Below, one piece after another: positions 1-9,387 of a stretch of 53,076 nt of DNA (position 1 is its first letter; the number at the start of each line of letters is the position of its first letter). The stretch is from an uncultured Marinoscillum sp. (GTDB taxonomy: Bacteria > Bacteroidota > Bacteroidia > Cytophagales > MED-G16): positions 1 to 53,076 of the forward strand of contig CABYXZ010000009.1 of assembly GCA_902523065.1 (NCBI GenBank), written 5' to 3'. The notes beneath the pieces were generated by a model. It ran no database searches. It worked only from the letters and a program-made list of their open reading frames with translations, and had not been told where the DNA came from. Position numbers and translations under genes: made by a program.

Positions 1-1
1 A

Positions 2-886
2 ACTAAAAAAAGTTTTTTTGCAAAGTTAAAATCTGCAGTCCTAGGCAAATCAAAAATTGATGCCGATGTATTAGATGATCTTGAGGAGATACTAATTACC
101 TCAGACGTTGGAGTAGAGACAACTGTTAAAATTATTGACAGAATTGAGGAAAGAGTATCAAGAGATAAATATAGCAGTGTAAATGAGTTAAATAATATAT
201 TAAAAGAAGAGATAGTTAAAATACTCGCTGAAAACAGTTCGGACTTAGAGGCCTTCGATGTGGAAGATGATGCTGTCCCATATGTGATTTTAGTTGTGGG
301 AGTAAACGGTGTAGGAAAAACTACTACAATTGGTAAATTAGCTTCTCAGTTTAAAGATGGAGGGTTAAAAGTCTTGATTGGTGCAGCTGATACATTTAGA
401 GCTGCGGCTGTAGATCAAATTAAAATGTGGGGCGATAGAGTTGGAGTGGATGTGGTATCTCATGGCATGAATACAGACCCTGCCTCTGTAGCTTTTGATA
501 CAGTAAAAAAAGCAGTTGAAGAAAAATATGACATAGTTATAATTGATACCGCAGGAAGATTACATACAAAACTTAACCTTATGAATGAGCTATCAAAAAT
601 TAAAAGGGTAGTTCAAAAATTCAAGCCAGATGCTCCTCACGAAGTAATGCTTATACTCGATGGCAGTACAGGTCAAAACGCATTTGTTCAGGCTGAGGAG
701 TTTACTAAAGCAACAGATGTAAATTCAATAACTATAACTAAATTAGATGGAACTGCTAAAGGAGGTGTAGTGATTGGAATAACAGATAGGTTTAAAATTC
801 CAATAAAATATATTGGTGTTGGCGAAAAGGTTGGTGACTTAAAATTATTCCATAAAGGAGAATTTGTAAATTCATTTTTTGATTAA
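2..886 (+). CDS. ftsY: Signal recognition particle receptor FtsY (5' end outside window)
   Basis: FtsY is the membrane-associated SRP receptor GTPase that docks ribosome-nascent-chain complexes at the Sec translocon. The reading frame is open from base 2, so about 294 residues are visible. An ATG at 260 lies inside the gene and is not the start: the upstream codons give the helical N domain (DDLEEILITSDVGVETT). The NG domain follows, with the P-loop GVNGVGKTTTIGK, the DTAGR motif, TKLDGTAKGG for guanine recognition and GVGEKVGDL near the end. Compared with related FtsY proteins only about 20 N-terminal residues seem to be missing, and there is no long acidic A domain in what is visible. The stop TAA shares its last base with the ATG of the next gene, so the two are probably co-transcribed. 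Identity is very secure. Confidence 0.96.
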   Translation, partial: TKKSFFAKLKSAVLGKSKIDADVLDDLEEILITSDVGVETTVKIIDRIEERVSRDKYSSVNELNNILKEEIVKILAENSSDLEAFDVEDDAVPYVILVVGVNGVGKTTTIGKLASQFKDGGLKVLIGAADTFRAAAVDQIKMWGDRVGVDVVSHGMNTDPASVAFDTVKKAVEEKYDIVIIDTAGRLHTKLNLMNELSKIKRVVQKFKPDAPHEVMLILDGSTGQNAFVQAEEFTKATDVNSITITKLDGTAKGGVVIGITDRFKIPIKYIGVGEKVGDLKLFHKGEFVNSFFD

Positions 887-2241
887 TGAGTATTATAGAT
901 GGTTTTTCATCCTTAGTAATCGATTCTGCGGATTACTTATGGGACGGTCATATTCTAGTTTCATTATTACTTGGAGGTGGGTTTTACTTTCTTTTTAGAT
1001 CAAGATTTATTCCACTAATTTATTTTTTTCATTCTTTTAAAATTCTTTTTAATAAAAAGTCAAACTCTAAGGGTATATCATCTTATGAGTCAGTCTCAAG
1101 TCAAATTGGAGGAATTGTTGGTATGGGAAATATTAGTGGTGTAGCAGTCGCAATATCTCTTGGCGGGCCTGGTGCAATATTTTGGATGTGGATTACATCT
1201 TTACTTGGTATGATTACAAAATTTTATACTTGTTCACTATCAGTATTGTATAGAGAAAGAGTAAATGGAAAAAATGTAGGTGGTCCAATGTTAGTAATTG
1301 TAAATGGACTTGGAAAAAAATGGAAACCACTAGCCACTATTTTTTGTTTTTTTGGACTTCTCGGTGTTTCCCCAATTTTTCAGTCTAATCAAATAGTTGA
1401 AACTGTAAATAATATAATTCTTCAAAACGTTCCACTTTTTGATAATAAGTTATATAACAATTTCTTTATAGGTATAACCATTATGACTATTGTTTCTTTA
1501 GTTGTTTTAGGAGGAATTCAAAGAATTGGTAAGGTTGCTAGTAAATTAGCACCTATTATGGTGATTACATACTTACTTTCAGTTCTCTACATAATGGCAA
1601 TTAACTTTAGCGAAATCATTCCAACTTTTGGATTAATAATTACTGATGCATTTTCTTATGACTCACTATTTGGTGGAGCAGCTGGATCAGTTATTATGAT
1701 TGGTGCTAGAAGAGCTTCATTTTCTAATGAAGCTGGTATAGGTACTGCTCCAATAATTCATGCAAGTAGTAATACAAAGGATCCAATTGAAGAAGGAATG
1801 GTATCAATGATAGGTCCATTTATTGATACAATTGTGGTATGTACCTTAACTGCAATTTGCATTCTAGTTACTGATACTTGGAGAGACTCTTCATTTGCCG
1901 GTATAGAAATGGTAATTGAATCTTTTGTAATATCAATGCCTTGGTTGGGAAAATATCTTATTCTTTTCACTACCTTAACTTTTGCAATTTCAACCCTTTT
2001 CAGTCTTTCTTTTTTTGGGGAAAGGTGTCTCGCATTTTTAGTTGGTGAGAGATATAAAAACTATTATAGATATGTCTATTTAATTTTGATACTAGTTGGA
2101 TCAACCTCGTCTCTAAAGTTTGTTATAAGCGTAATTGATTTGTCGTATGGTATAATGGCTTTTCCTACAATGATTTCTGCAATATATCTAGCACCTAAAA
2201 TTGAGGTTTATTCTAAGAAATATTTTAAAATGCTTAAATGA
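886..2241 (+). CDS. Sodium:alanine/glycine symporter (AGCS family)
   Basis: This 451-residue inner-membrane protein has about ten hydrophobic segments and the AGCS signature region near residues 68-105 (SSQIGGIVGMGNISGVAVAI, then GGPGAIFWMW). Family members import alanine or glycine with sodium. A second conserved stretch, FGGAAGSVIMIGARRASFSNEAGIG around residue 260-285, is typical of the family. The length is normal. The start codon overlaps the ftsY stop by one base, which supports the start and translational coupling. The exact amino acid substrate cannot be read from sequence. No regulatory site is visible upstream because the gap is absent. Confidence 0.9.
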   Translation: MSIIDGFSSLVIDSADYLWDGHILVSLLLGGGFYFLFRSRFIPLIYFFHSFKILFNKKSNSKGISSYESVSSQIGGIVGMGNISGVAVAISLGGPGAIFWMWITSLLGMITKFYTCSLSVLYRERVNGKNVGGPMLVIVNGLGKKWKPLATIFCFFGLLGVSPIFQSNQIVETVNNIILQNVPLFDNKLYNNFFIGITIMTIVSLVVLGGIQRIGKVASKLAPIMVITYLLSVLYIMAINFSEIIPTFGLIITDAFSYDSLFGGAAGSVIMIGARRASFSNEAGIGTAPIIHASSNTKDPIEEGMVSMIGPFIDTIVVCTLTAICILVTDTWRDSSFAGIEMVIESFVISMPWLGKYLILFTTLTFAISTLFSLSFFGERCLAFLVGERYKNYYRYVYLILILVGSTSSLKFVISVIDLSYGIMAFPTMISAIYLAPKIEVYSKKYFKMLK

Positions 2242-2261
2242 AGGATATGTAAACAAATTGG

Positions 2262-2269
2262 TATATTTG
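2262..2269 (+). promoter_or_regulatory. Bacteroidota-type -7 promoter box for trkA
   Basis: The bases TATATTTG match the Bacteroidota sigma-factor -7 consensus TAnnTTTG. The box sits 19 bases before the trkA ATG in the 47-base gap after the symporter gene. No clear -33 TTTG is seen at the usual distance, so strength is uncertain. It would give a very short leader of roughly a dozen bases. Confidence 0.5.
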
Positions 2270-2288
2270 TAATCCCAAATTTAATTAT

Positions 2289-3650
2289 ATGAAAATTATT
2301 ATTGCGGGTACTGGTGAGGTTGGGTTTCACCTATCTAAGTTACTTGCACAAGAGTCTCACGACATCGTCGTTATTGATTACAGCCAAAAAGCTCTTGAGA
2401 AAGCTACAAAAAATTTGGACGTCTCAATAATTAAAGGTGATGCAACGTCAATTAAAACTTTAGAAAACGCAGGTGTATCCAAAGCTGACTTACTAATTGC
2501 TGCTACTTCAACTCAGCAGGTTAATATTTTAACATGCGTAATTGGTAAGAAATTGGGTGTAAAAAAATGTATAGCTAGGATTTCAAATAGTGAACTTCTT
2601 CACAGAAGAGATTCGTTTGACTATAGATCAATTGGGATAGATGAAGTTATATACCCAGAAACTTTAGGTGCTTCAGAAATCAAAACCTTACTAAAAGAAT
2701 CGGCAGTATCTGATTCATATGCTTTTGATAAAGGAAAACTTAGACTGATAGGAATAAAAATTGATGAAAGATCTGAGTTAAAAGATAAGACACTTGCTGA
2801 GACAACATATTTGAATCCAGACACAAGCTTTACACCAGTCGCCATCGTTAGAGATATTGAAGACAAAATTGAAAATGAGACCATTATCCCAAGATCTCAT
2901 AATATTTTAAAACAAGGAGATATTGCATATTTTATTGCTCAATCTGATAACGGAGTTGATACTGTTTTATCATTATCAGGGAGAGAGAATCTACAGATAA
3001 AAAATATAATGATATACGGCGGATCAGATCTTGCATATACTTCTGCTAAACATTTATCTAAAAAGTATAATGTAAAATTAATTTGCGAAGATTTACCAAA
3101 GTGTGAAAAGTTTGCTGACGAGCTACCAAATGTAATGGTATTAAACGGTCTAGGAACTGACGTTGATTTTTTGAGAGAAGAGGATCTTGATTCAATGGAT
3201 GCATTCCTTGCCCTCTCAAATGAAACAGAAAAAAATATTTTAGCTTCTTTAGCGGCTAAGGAATCCGGCGTTAAGAAGACTATTTCTCAAGTTGAGAATA
3301 TCGAATTTGTTCCTTTAGCACATAATATGGGTCTCAACACTACCATTAACATAAAATATCTTACAGCTAACTTTATAGTAAATTATATAAGAGAAGGTGA
3401 ACTTCTTAACTTCACAAGTATTGAAGGTCTTGATGCAGATGTCATTGAGGTTGAGGTTAAGGAAGGGTCTAATGTACTTGATAATAAACTCAAAGAGATA
3501 GGATTTCCAAAAGATGGAATAATTGGTGGTGTACTAAGAAATAAAGAGCCATTAATTCCAAGAGGAGACTTTACTTTTGAGGTTGGTGACAGAGTATTAA
3601 TTGTTACTAAAAAAGAAGGAAAGAAATCAATTGAGGCAATGTTCAAATGA
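2289..3650 (+). CDS. trkA: Trk potassium uptake regulatory subunit TrkA
   Basis: TrkA is the cytoplasmic nucleotide-binding gating ring of the Trk potassium transporter. The 453 residues fold as two RCK (TrkA-N plus TrkA-C) halves. The first half begins with a textbook Rossmann motif (IIIAGTGEVGFHL, residues 3-15) and an acidic VVIDYS at the end of strand 2, which binds NAD(H). The second half starts near residue 240 with IMIYGGSDLAYTSAK, where the glycine pattern is degenerate (GGSDLA), so the second site may bind a nucleotide differently or weakly. TrkA-C domains end each half, the last one closing with GDRVLIVTKKEG. The ATG of trkH overlaps the trkA stop (ATGA), as expected for an operon of the two subunits. 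Confidence 0.94.
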   Translation: MKIIIAGTGEVGFHLSKLLAQESHDIVVIDYSQKALEKATKNLDVSIIKGDATSIKTLENAGVSKADLLIAATSTQQVNILTCVIGKKLGVKKCIARISNSELLHRRDSFDYRSIGIDEVIYPETLGASEIKTLLKESAVSDSYAFDKGKLRLIGIKIDERSELKDKTLAETTYLNPDTSFTPVAIVRDIEDKIENETIIPRSHNILKQGDIAYFIAQSDNGVDTVLSLSGRENLQIKNIMIYGGSDLAYTSAKHLSKKYNVKLICEDLPKCEKFADELPNVMVLNGLGTDVDFLREEDLDSMDAFLALSNETEKNILASLAAKESGVKKTISQVENIEFVPLAHNMGLNTTINIKYLTANFIVNYIREGELLNFTSIEGLDADVIEVEVKEGSNVLDNKLKEIGFPKDGIIGGVLRNKEPLIPRGDFTFEVGDRVLIVTKKEGKKSIEAMFK

Positions 3651-5104
3651 AGTTTAATATCAATGTCATAGCTAATATCATCGGCATTCTATTGATGATT
3701 AATGGTTTTTTAATGCTTACCGCAGTTCCTTTCGGGATCTATCATATGGAATCAACCTGGAAAGGGATGTTAGTTTCCTCATTCATAAACTCTGCGGTTG
3801 GTTTCTTGCTTTATTATAGAACAAAAGACAATAAAAATAAAGATCTAAGGAGAAGGGACGGGTATTTGATAGTTACTTCAAGTTGGGTTTTTATGTGTCT
3901 TTTTGGTATGCTCCCCTACATAATAACGAACCAGATACCCAATCTATCGAATGCATTTTTTGAGACAGTATCTGGATACACTACGACAGGAGCAACAATT
4001 TTAGATGACATTGAATCTCTTGATCATTCAATCTTGTATTGGAGAAGTCTTACACAATGGATAGGTGGAATGGGAATTATAGTTTTGGCTGTAGCAATTC
4101 TTCCTTTTTTAGGTATCGGAGGTATGCAATTATTTGTTGCTGAGGCACCCGTTTTTTCTTTAGATAAACTACAACCTAGAATAAAGGAGACTGCGCAAAG
4201 ACTTTGGTTGATTTATATATCATTTACTATAGTACTCTTTTTTATTTTGTGGGCCGAGGGAATGGATATTTTTGATGCAGTAAATCACGCTATGACAACA
4301 TTTGCAACTGGAGGCTTTTCAACAAAAAATGCAAGTATTGGTTATTTCGAGTCCCCACTCATTCAATATACTATAATTCTTTTTATGTTTATTTCTGCAA
4401 CAAATTTTACACTTACCTATTTTGCCTTAAAACTTGACTTTAAGAAAATATTAAACAACGAAGAATTTAAAATCTATTTATCCTTCATAGTAATATTAAC
4501 TCTAATCGTATTTTCAACACTATACATGATTGATAGTTCATATGCTGAAGAAACATTTAGAGGTGCATTTTTTAATATTGTTTCAATCGTAACAACAACA
4601 GGTTTTACAACCGCTGACTTTACTGGCTGGACAGATTTTATAACCATTCTCTTTTTCATTCTTATGTTTTTTGGGGCCTGTGCTGGATCAACATCTGGTG
4701 GTATAAAATTGGTTAGACATGTTGTACTTCTTAAGAATAGCTATAACGAAATTAAAAGACAGCTTCATCAGTCAGGTGTTTTTACTCTAAAATTCAATAA
4801 TAGAAAAGTTCCAAATGAGGTAATATCTAATATACTTGCTTTCATGATGCTCTACGTCGTCATCTTTTCATTTGGATCTATTGTAATGACATTTATTGGA
4901 GTTGATTTTGAGACAGCTATTGGATCTGTTGCAGCTACATTAGGAAATGTTGGACCTGGGATTGGTGATGTAGGCCCATCGGGCACTTACAATTCAATTC
5001 CTACAGAGGGGAAATGGGTTTTGACATTGTTGATGTTTATTGGTAGATTGGAATTGTTTACATTTCTTATGATAATAACTCCTATTTTTTGGAAGAATAA
5101 TTAG
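3647..5104 (+). CDS. trkH: Trk potassium transporter membrane subunit TrkH
   Basis: TrkH is the pore-forming subunit for potassium uptake in the inner membrane. The 485-residue protein shows the four pore-loop repeats with filter glycines: SGYTTTGAT near residue 109-116, TFATGGFST near 218-226, VTTTGFTT around 313-320 and ATLGNVGPG in the last third. Eight to ten hydrophobic segments surround them. An intramembrane-loop-like GACAGSTSGGIK follows the third filter. The gene starts on the ATGA that ends trkA, and lgt begins immediately after its TAG, so trkA, trkH and lgt probably form one transcript. Confidence 0.94.
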   Translation: MKFNINVIANIIGILLMINGFLMLTAVPFGIYHMESTWKGMLVSSFINSAVGFLLYYRTKDNKNKDLRRRDGYLIVTSSWVFMCLFGMLPYIITNQIPNLSNAFFETVSGYTTTGATILDDIESLDHSILYWRSLTQWIGGMGIIVLAVAILPFLGIGGMQLFVAEAPVFSLDKLQPRIKETAQRLWLIYISFTIVLFFILWAEGMDIFDAVNHAMTTFATGGFSTKNASIGYFESPLIQYTIILFMFISATNFTLTYFALKLDFKKILNNEEFKIYLSFIVILTLIVFSTLYMIDSSYAEETFRGAFFNIVSIVTTTGFTTADFTGWTDFITILFFILMFFGACAGSTSGGIKLVRHVVLLKNSYNEIKRQLHQSGVFTLKFNNRKVPNEVISNILAFMMLYVVIFSFGSIVMTFIGVDFETAIGSVAATLGNVGPGIGDVGPSGTYNSIPTEGKWVLTLLMFIGRLELFTFLMIITPIFWKNN

Positions 5105-6175
5105 ATGATAGAACTATTATATTTTATTTGGAATGCCAATCCTGAAATAATTTCTGGATTTCCACCGAGGTGGTATGGACTCTTATTTGCTTCTGGTTTT
5201 ATAGTAGGTAGCTACATCATGAGGTGGATGTACAAGTTAGAAAGTAGGGATCCGGAGGAGGTAGAAAGACTAACTATGTATATGGTTGTCTCTACAATCA
5301 TCGGAGCAAGAGTTGGTCATTGTTTATTTTATGATCCGGTATATTATCTCTCAAATCCAATAAAAATACTTTATATCTGGGAGGGTGGCTTAGCAAGTCA
5401 TGGTGCAGCCATATCTATTATTCTTGGTATGTTAATCTATTCTAGGAAAGTTGGCGAAAACTTTTTCTGGGTTATGGACAGGATTGTAATTGTAGTATGT
5501 TTGGCAGGTGCGTTTATTAGGACCGGTAATTTTATGAATTCAGAAATTCTTGGTTTACCTACTGAGTCTGAAAATGGTGTAGTATTTGCTAAGAGTGTAA
5601 ATGATATTTTATCTTTTAGATTTGATGGAAGAGTTGAAAACATTTCTTTTCTGAGTAGGGATGGAGAAGTTACTGATAAGGGTGTCCCTATTACAATTAG
5701 AATTAAATATCAAGATGATCTAGTAATAGATGAAGAATACGAAAACAATTTTTACAGTTCCAGTGTTAAAAGCTTTATGACAGGTTACGAAGGTATAAGA
5801 AAACACATATATGAGGAGCAGGGAACAGATTTAAGTTATAAGATTTTTAAAAATAGAAATGTTTACTACGCCGAGATTTACACAATTGCTATCCCTAGAC
5901 ATCCGGCACAACTATATGAAGCTTTTTACTGTCTAGTTCTTTTTGTTAGCCTACTTTCTCTTTGGTACTTTAAGAGGCAGAGCCTAAACGACGGATTTAT
6001 TTTTTCAATTTTCATGATAGCGTTGTGGACTTTAAGAATTTTAGATGAGTTTCTCAAAGAGAACCAAGTAGCTTGGGAGGATGATATTCCATTTAACATG
6101 GGTCAGTGGTTAAGTGTTCCGATGATTCTTCTTGGAATTTATATTTTTATAAAGACGTTTCCCAATAAAAAATAG
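5105..6175 (+). CDS. lgt: Prolipoprotein diacylglyceryl transferase Lgt with periplasmic-loop insertion
   Basis: Lgt transfers diacylglycerol from phosphatidylglycerol to the lipobox cysteine of prolipoproteins, which this genome encodes in number (several in this window). Recognisable elements are PRWYGLLFASGF near residue 21, GGLASHG at 94-100 with the conserved histidine, the Lgt signature RTGNFMNSE at 139-147 and HPAQLYEA at 266-273. The protein is 356 residues long, against 291 for E. coli Lgt. The extra length is a charged segment of roughly 80-100 residues (about 160-260) between the signature and HPAQLYEA. The start ATG directly follows the trkH stop with no gap. The identity is secure; the role of the insertion is unknown. 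Confidence 0.93.
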   Translation: MIELLYFIWNANPEIISGFPPRWYGLLFASGFIVGSYIMRWMYKLESRDPEEVERLTMYMVVSTIIGARVGHCLFYDPVYYLSNPIKILYIWEGGLASHGAAISIILGMLIYSRKVGENFFWVMDRIVIVVCLAGAFIRTGNFMNSEILGLPTESENGVVFAKSVNDILSFRFDGRVENISFLSRDGEVTDKGVPITIRIKYQDDLVIDEEYENNFYSSSVKSFMTGYEGIRKHIYEEQGTDLSYKIFKNRNVYYAEIYTIAIPRHPAQLYEAFYCLVLFVSLLSLWYFKRQSLNDGFIFSIFMIALWTLRILDEFLKENQVAWEDDIPFNMGQWLSVPMILLGIYIFIKTFPNKK

Positions 6176-6214
6176 GCATAACACTTAGGCCAAACATCTC
6201 GTTAACTTATAACT

Positions 6215-7315
6215 GTGAAAGGAGTAATATTTAAAAAATATATTGGTTTAATTAAGGATCTTAACGCAAAAAATTTTGAAGATCTTTTAAAAATTTATCA
6301 GCAGTTATTGCTTATAACCTCTGGAGATTTTAACAAGACTATCTCGATAATGACGGAGTTAGATAGAAAACACAACTTCACTCCGGAAAATTATGGTATT
6401 GGAGACTTCATAGAAGATTTAAAAAAGAAAGGCTATGTAAAGGAAAATTCTAATGATCAGAAAATCAAGATAACTAAAAAGTCAGAGCTAGAACTTAGAC
6501 ATTCTGCACTTGATGAAATATTTGGAAAGCTAAAGAAAGATAAGACAGGCAGTCATATGACTAATACTTTTGGATCAAGTCTAGATTTTGACTCCTCTAC
6601 TAAGCCTTATGAGTTTGGGGATAATTTAGAAAATATTGCATTCAATGAATCAATAAAAAATGCTCAAAAAAATTACGGAATAGAAAATTTTAAACTAGCA
6701 GAGACGGACCTTGAAACTTATGAGTCTGATCAAAAGTCACAAACTTCAACTGTTTTATTGATTGATATAAGTCACTCAATGATATTATACGGTGAGGATA
6801 GAATAACCCCAGCAAAAAAAGTTGCCATGGCACTATCTGAGATGATAATGAGAAAGTATAAGAAAGATACGCTTGATGTTGTTGTTTTTGGTAATGACGC
6901 CTGGGAAGTTAAAATAAAAGATATCCCATACCTAAGCGTAGGACCATACCACACAAATACAATTGCTGGTCTTGAATTGGCGATGGATCTTCTTAGGAGA
7001 AGAAAGAATAAGAATAAGCAAATTTTTATGATTACTGATGGTAAACCAACGTGCATGAAAGTGGGTATTAATTATTACAAAAATGCCTTTGGTCTTGACC
7101 CAAAAATTCTTAATAAAACATACAACCTTGCAGCAGTCTGTAAAAAAAATGGCGTAAGGATTAATACTTTCATGATTGCTTCGGATCCTTATCTTATGGA
7201 ATTCGTAGAAAAGTTTACTGAGATTAATGATGGATCAGCATATTTTGCTGATTTACAAAACCTCGGATCAATGATATTTAAAGATTACAATAGAAATAAA
7301 GTTAAAAGATACTAG
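6215..7315 (+). CDS. von Willebrand factor A domain protein paired with AAA+ ATPase
   Basis: The C-terminal half is a VWA fold with a complete-looking metal-ion-dependent adhesion site: DISHS at residues 184-188, threonines near 247-249 and TDG at 274-276. The N-terminal 170 residues are charged and helical with no recognised domain. There is no signal peptide or membrane segment, so the protein is cytoplasmic. I place the start at a GTG (position 6215), because no in-frame ATG lies nearby and the N-terminal lysine-rich sequence follows directly. The MoxR-like ATPase begins two bases after its stop. Such VWA/MoxR pairs are thought to act as chaperones or metal-insertion machines; no client is visible here. 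The specific function is unknown. Confidence 0.82.
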   Translation: MKGVIFKKYIGLIKDLNAKNFEDLLKIYQQLLLITSGDFNKTISIMTELDRKHNFTPENYGIGDFIEDLKKKGYVKENSNDQKIKITKKSELELRHSALDEIFGKLKKDKTGSHMTNTFGSSLDFDSSTKPYEFGDNLENIAFNESIKNAQKNYGIENFKLAETDLETYESDQKSQTSTVLLIDISHSMILYGEDRITPAKKVAMALSEMIMRKYKKDTLDVVVFGNDAWEVKIKDIPYLSVGPYHTNTIAGLELAMDLLRRRKNKNKQIFMITDGKPTCMKVGINYYKNAFGLDPKILNKTYNLAAVCKKNGVRINTFMIASDPYLMEFVEKFTEINDGSAYFADLQNLGSMIFKDYNRNKVKRY

Positions 7316-7316
7316 T

Positions 7317-8783
7317 ATGGATCGATCTAAATTAAAAACAATAGCTGACCTGAAATCATATGGCTGGGAGTCAAAAACTATTAAGGATGAACTAAGAGAT
7401 AATCTCATTAATTCCAAAAAAAATAAAGTTGATGTTTTTTCTGGTATTCATGGGTATAGTGAAACCGTAATTCCAGACCTAGAAAGAGCTATTCTTTCAA
7501 AACATGATATTAATTTTCTTGGATTGAGAGGACAGGCTAAAACTAAAATTGCTAGAAATTTAGTTGAATTGCTCGATGAGTATATCCCTATTGTTGAGGG
7601 TTCAGTTTTAAATGATGATCCCTATAACCCAATATCTTTCTATGCCAAAGATTTAATTTCTGAAAAAGGAGATAATACTCCTATATCTTGGTTGCATAGA
7701 GAAAAAAGATTTACTGAAAAACTAGCTACACCAGATGTTACAGTTCCTGATTTAATTGGTGACGTAGATCCAATCAAAGCTGCTAATTTAAAGTTATCTT
7801 TTTCTGACTACAAGGTGATAAATTATGGCTTAGTTCCGAGATCAAATAGGTGTATATTTGTAATCAATGAAATTCCTGATTTACAACCTAGAATACAAGT
7901 TTCTTTATTTAATATCCTTCAAGAAAATGATGTTCAGATTAGAGGTTTTAATTTTAGGATGCCACTTGATATACAATTCATCTTTACTGCTAACCCTGAA
8001 GACTATACTAACAGAGGAAATATAGTAACTCCTCTTAAGGATAGAATTGGAAGTCAGATACTGACTCATTACCCAAAATCAATTGAGGTTTCTAGAAAGA
8101 TAACCGATCAAGAAAATAGAACTTCATCTGTTGCCAGAAAATCAATTCATGTACCTGAATTAGCCAAAAATCTTATTGAACAGCTTGCTTTTGAAGCTCG
8201 TAAGTATGAGTTTGTTGATACAAAAAGTGGGGTGTCTGCAAGGCTTACAATTTCGGCTTACGAGTATATGCTAGCCTCAGCTGAGAGAAGAATGTATCAA
8301 GAAGGTAAGGAATCAACAACCGTAAGGGTTTCAGACTTCTTATCAATTATACCGGCAGTTAATGGAAAGCTTGAACTTGTCTATGAAGGAGAGCAAGAGG
8401 GATCTTACATAGTAGTTTTAAATTTAATTGGAAAGACGATAAAGACTATGTTTAATAAATTATTCCCACTTGTTGATAAGAAGAAGACCAAAGAGAATCA
8501 TTACGGTAATGTTCTCTCGTGGTTTGAGAAAAACAAGCTTGAACTAGACAACAACTTATCAGATTCTAAGTATTCAGATTTACTCCATGAAGTCAAAGGT
8601 CTTGGAGACTTAGTTAATAAACATATTAAAACTTTAAATTCTAAAGAGAAAGAGTTTTATATGGAATTCATTCTTCATGGAATTTCTGAGAACAGTTTAA
8701 TATCCAAAAAATATACATCAACAAGTGTTGATTTCAAGGATCTCATCTCAGATATATTTAAGGGCCAACAAGAAATAAAATAG
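7317..8783 (+). CDS. MoxR/magnesium-chelatase-like AAA+ ATPase
   Basis: This 488-residue cytoplasmic protein carries an AAA+ core: Walker A GLRGQAKT at residues 69-76, a Walker B strand CIFVINEIPDL at about 179-189, sensor 1 in TANPED near 225-230 and the arginine-finger region KDRIGSQI near 241-248. The Walker B position normally held by aspartate is asparagine (N184), followed by the usual glutamate (E185). The same region resembles the family of magnesium-chelatase-I-like proteins of Bacteroidota and Actinobacteria, so this may be a family trait. The C-terminal 200 residues form a helical lid and a lysine-rich tail. It is translationally linked to the upstream VWA gene and ends two bases from the convergent gene on the other strand. 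Confidence 0.83.
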   Translation: MDRSKLKTIADLKSYGWESKTIKDELRDNLINSKKNKVDVFSGIHGYSETVIPDLERAILSKHDINFLGLRGQAKTKIARNLVELLDEYIPIVEGSVLNDDPYNPISFYAKDLISEKGDNTPISWLHREKRFTEKLATPDVTVPDLIGDVDPIKAANLKLSFSDYKVINYGLVPRSNRCIFVINEIPDLQPRIQVSLFNILQENDVQIRGFNFRMPLDIQFIFTANPEDYTNRGNIVTPLKDRIGSQILTHYPKSIEVSRKITDQENRTSSVARKSIHVPELAKNLIEQLAFEARKYEFVDTKSGVSARLTISAYEYMLASAERRMYQEGKESTTVRVSDFLSIIPAVNGKLELVYEGEQEGSYIVVLNLIGKTIKTMFNKLFPLVDKKKTKENHYGNVLSWFEKNKLELDNNLSDSKYSDLLHEVKGLGDLVNKHIKTLNSKEKEFYMEFILHGISENSLISKKYTSTSVDFKDLISDIFKGQQEIK

Positions 8784-8784
8784 T

Positions 8785-9333
8785 CTATCTTGACTGGGGA
8801 AAACAGCCACAAGGTCTTTCTTTGAAGGAGTATCCAATCCCAATTTCAAGTGAACTTCCAGTAGTGTTGCCTATTCCAAATCTACCAAAGACTTTTAACT
8901 TTTTGTTTGAAATTCCTACAACAGGTTTAAGTACATATTTATTTGTATTGTTGAAATTTTCAATTCCAAAACCAATACCTATAAAGGGAGAAAATTCTTC
9001 ATCGAAAAAGTAGTAGTGAGCATTCAAGGCTACTGGAATAAGGTATTTATCTGTGTTAACTTCATCTGAATAAGAAAATGTTGATAAGAAACCAGCTTCA
9101 AGAGAAATCTCATATTTTGCCCTCTCATCTATGGTGTAAATTAATTCACCAATTAACCCTATACCTTGATCAAAACTATATTTGTCAGTATGGTTTTCAT
9201 CTGATTCTAAAACCACTTTTGTAATTCCAGATAACGAAAACCTTAGAGGGTTATAATACTTATTCTGTCTATTTTGAGAAAAAGAGATTAAGGGTAGAGT
9301 AATAACAATTAATAAAATAAATGTTTTTTTCAT
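8785..9333 (-). CDS. Small outer-membrane beta-barrel protein
   Basis: A cleavable signal peptide (MKKTFILLIVITLPLISFSQ) is followed by about 160 residues of alternating amphipathic strands, for example KYEISLEAGFLSTF, FSPFIGIGFGIENF and LKVFGRFGIGNTTGSSLEIGIGYSF. This pattern fits an eight-strand outer-membrane barrel of the porin-like or OmpA-barrel type. Unusually the last strand is followed by a short tail with two cysteines (RPCGCFPQSR) rather than ending in an aromatic residue. The gene lies alone on the minus strand, tail to tail with the AAA+ gene (one base apart) and head to head with the amidohydrolase gene. The function is not known. Confidence 0.7.
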   Translation of the reverse strand: MKKTFILLIVITLPLISFSQNRQNKYYNPLRFSLSGITKVVLESDENHTDKYSFDQGIGLIGELIYTIDERAKYEISLEAGFLSTFSYSDEVNTDKYLIPVALNAHYYFFDEEFSPFIGIGFGIENFNNTNKYVLKPVVGISNKKLKVFGRFGIGNTTGSSLEIGIGYSFKERPCGCFPQSR

Positions 9334-9387
9334 ACTTATAATTTATTTAAAATTAAATATTATTTATCTAATTAAACTTATGAATAC

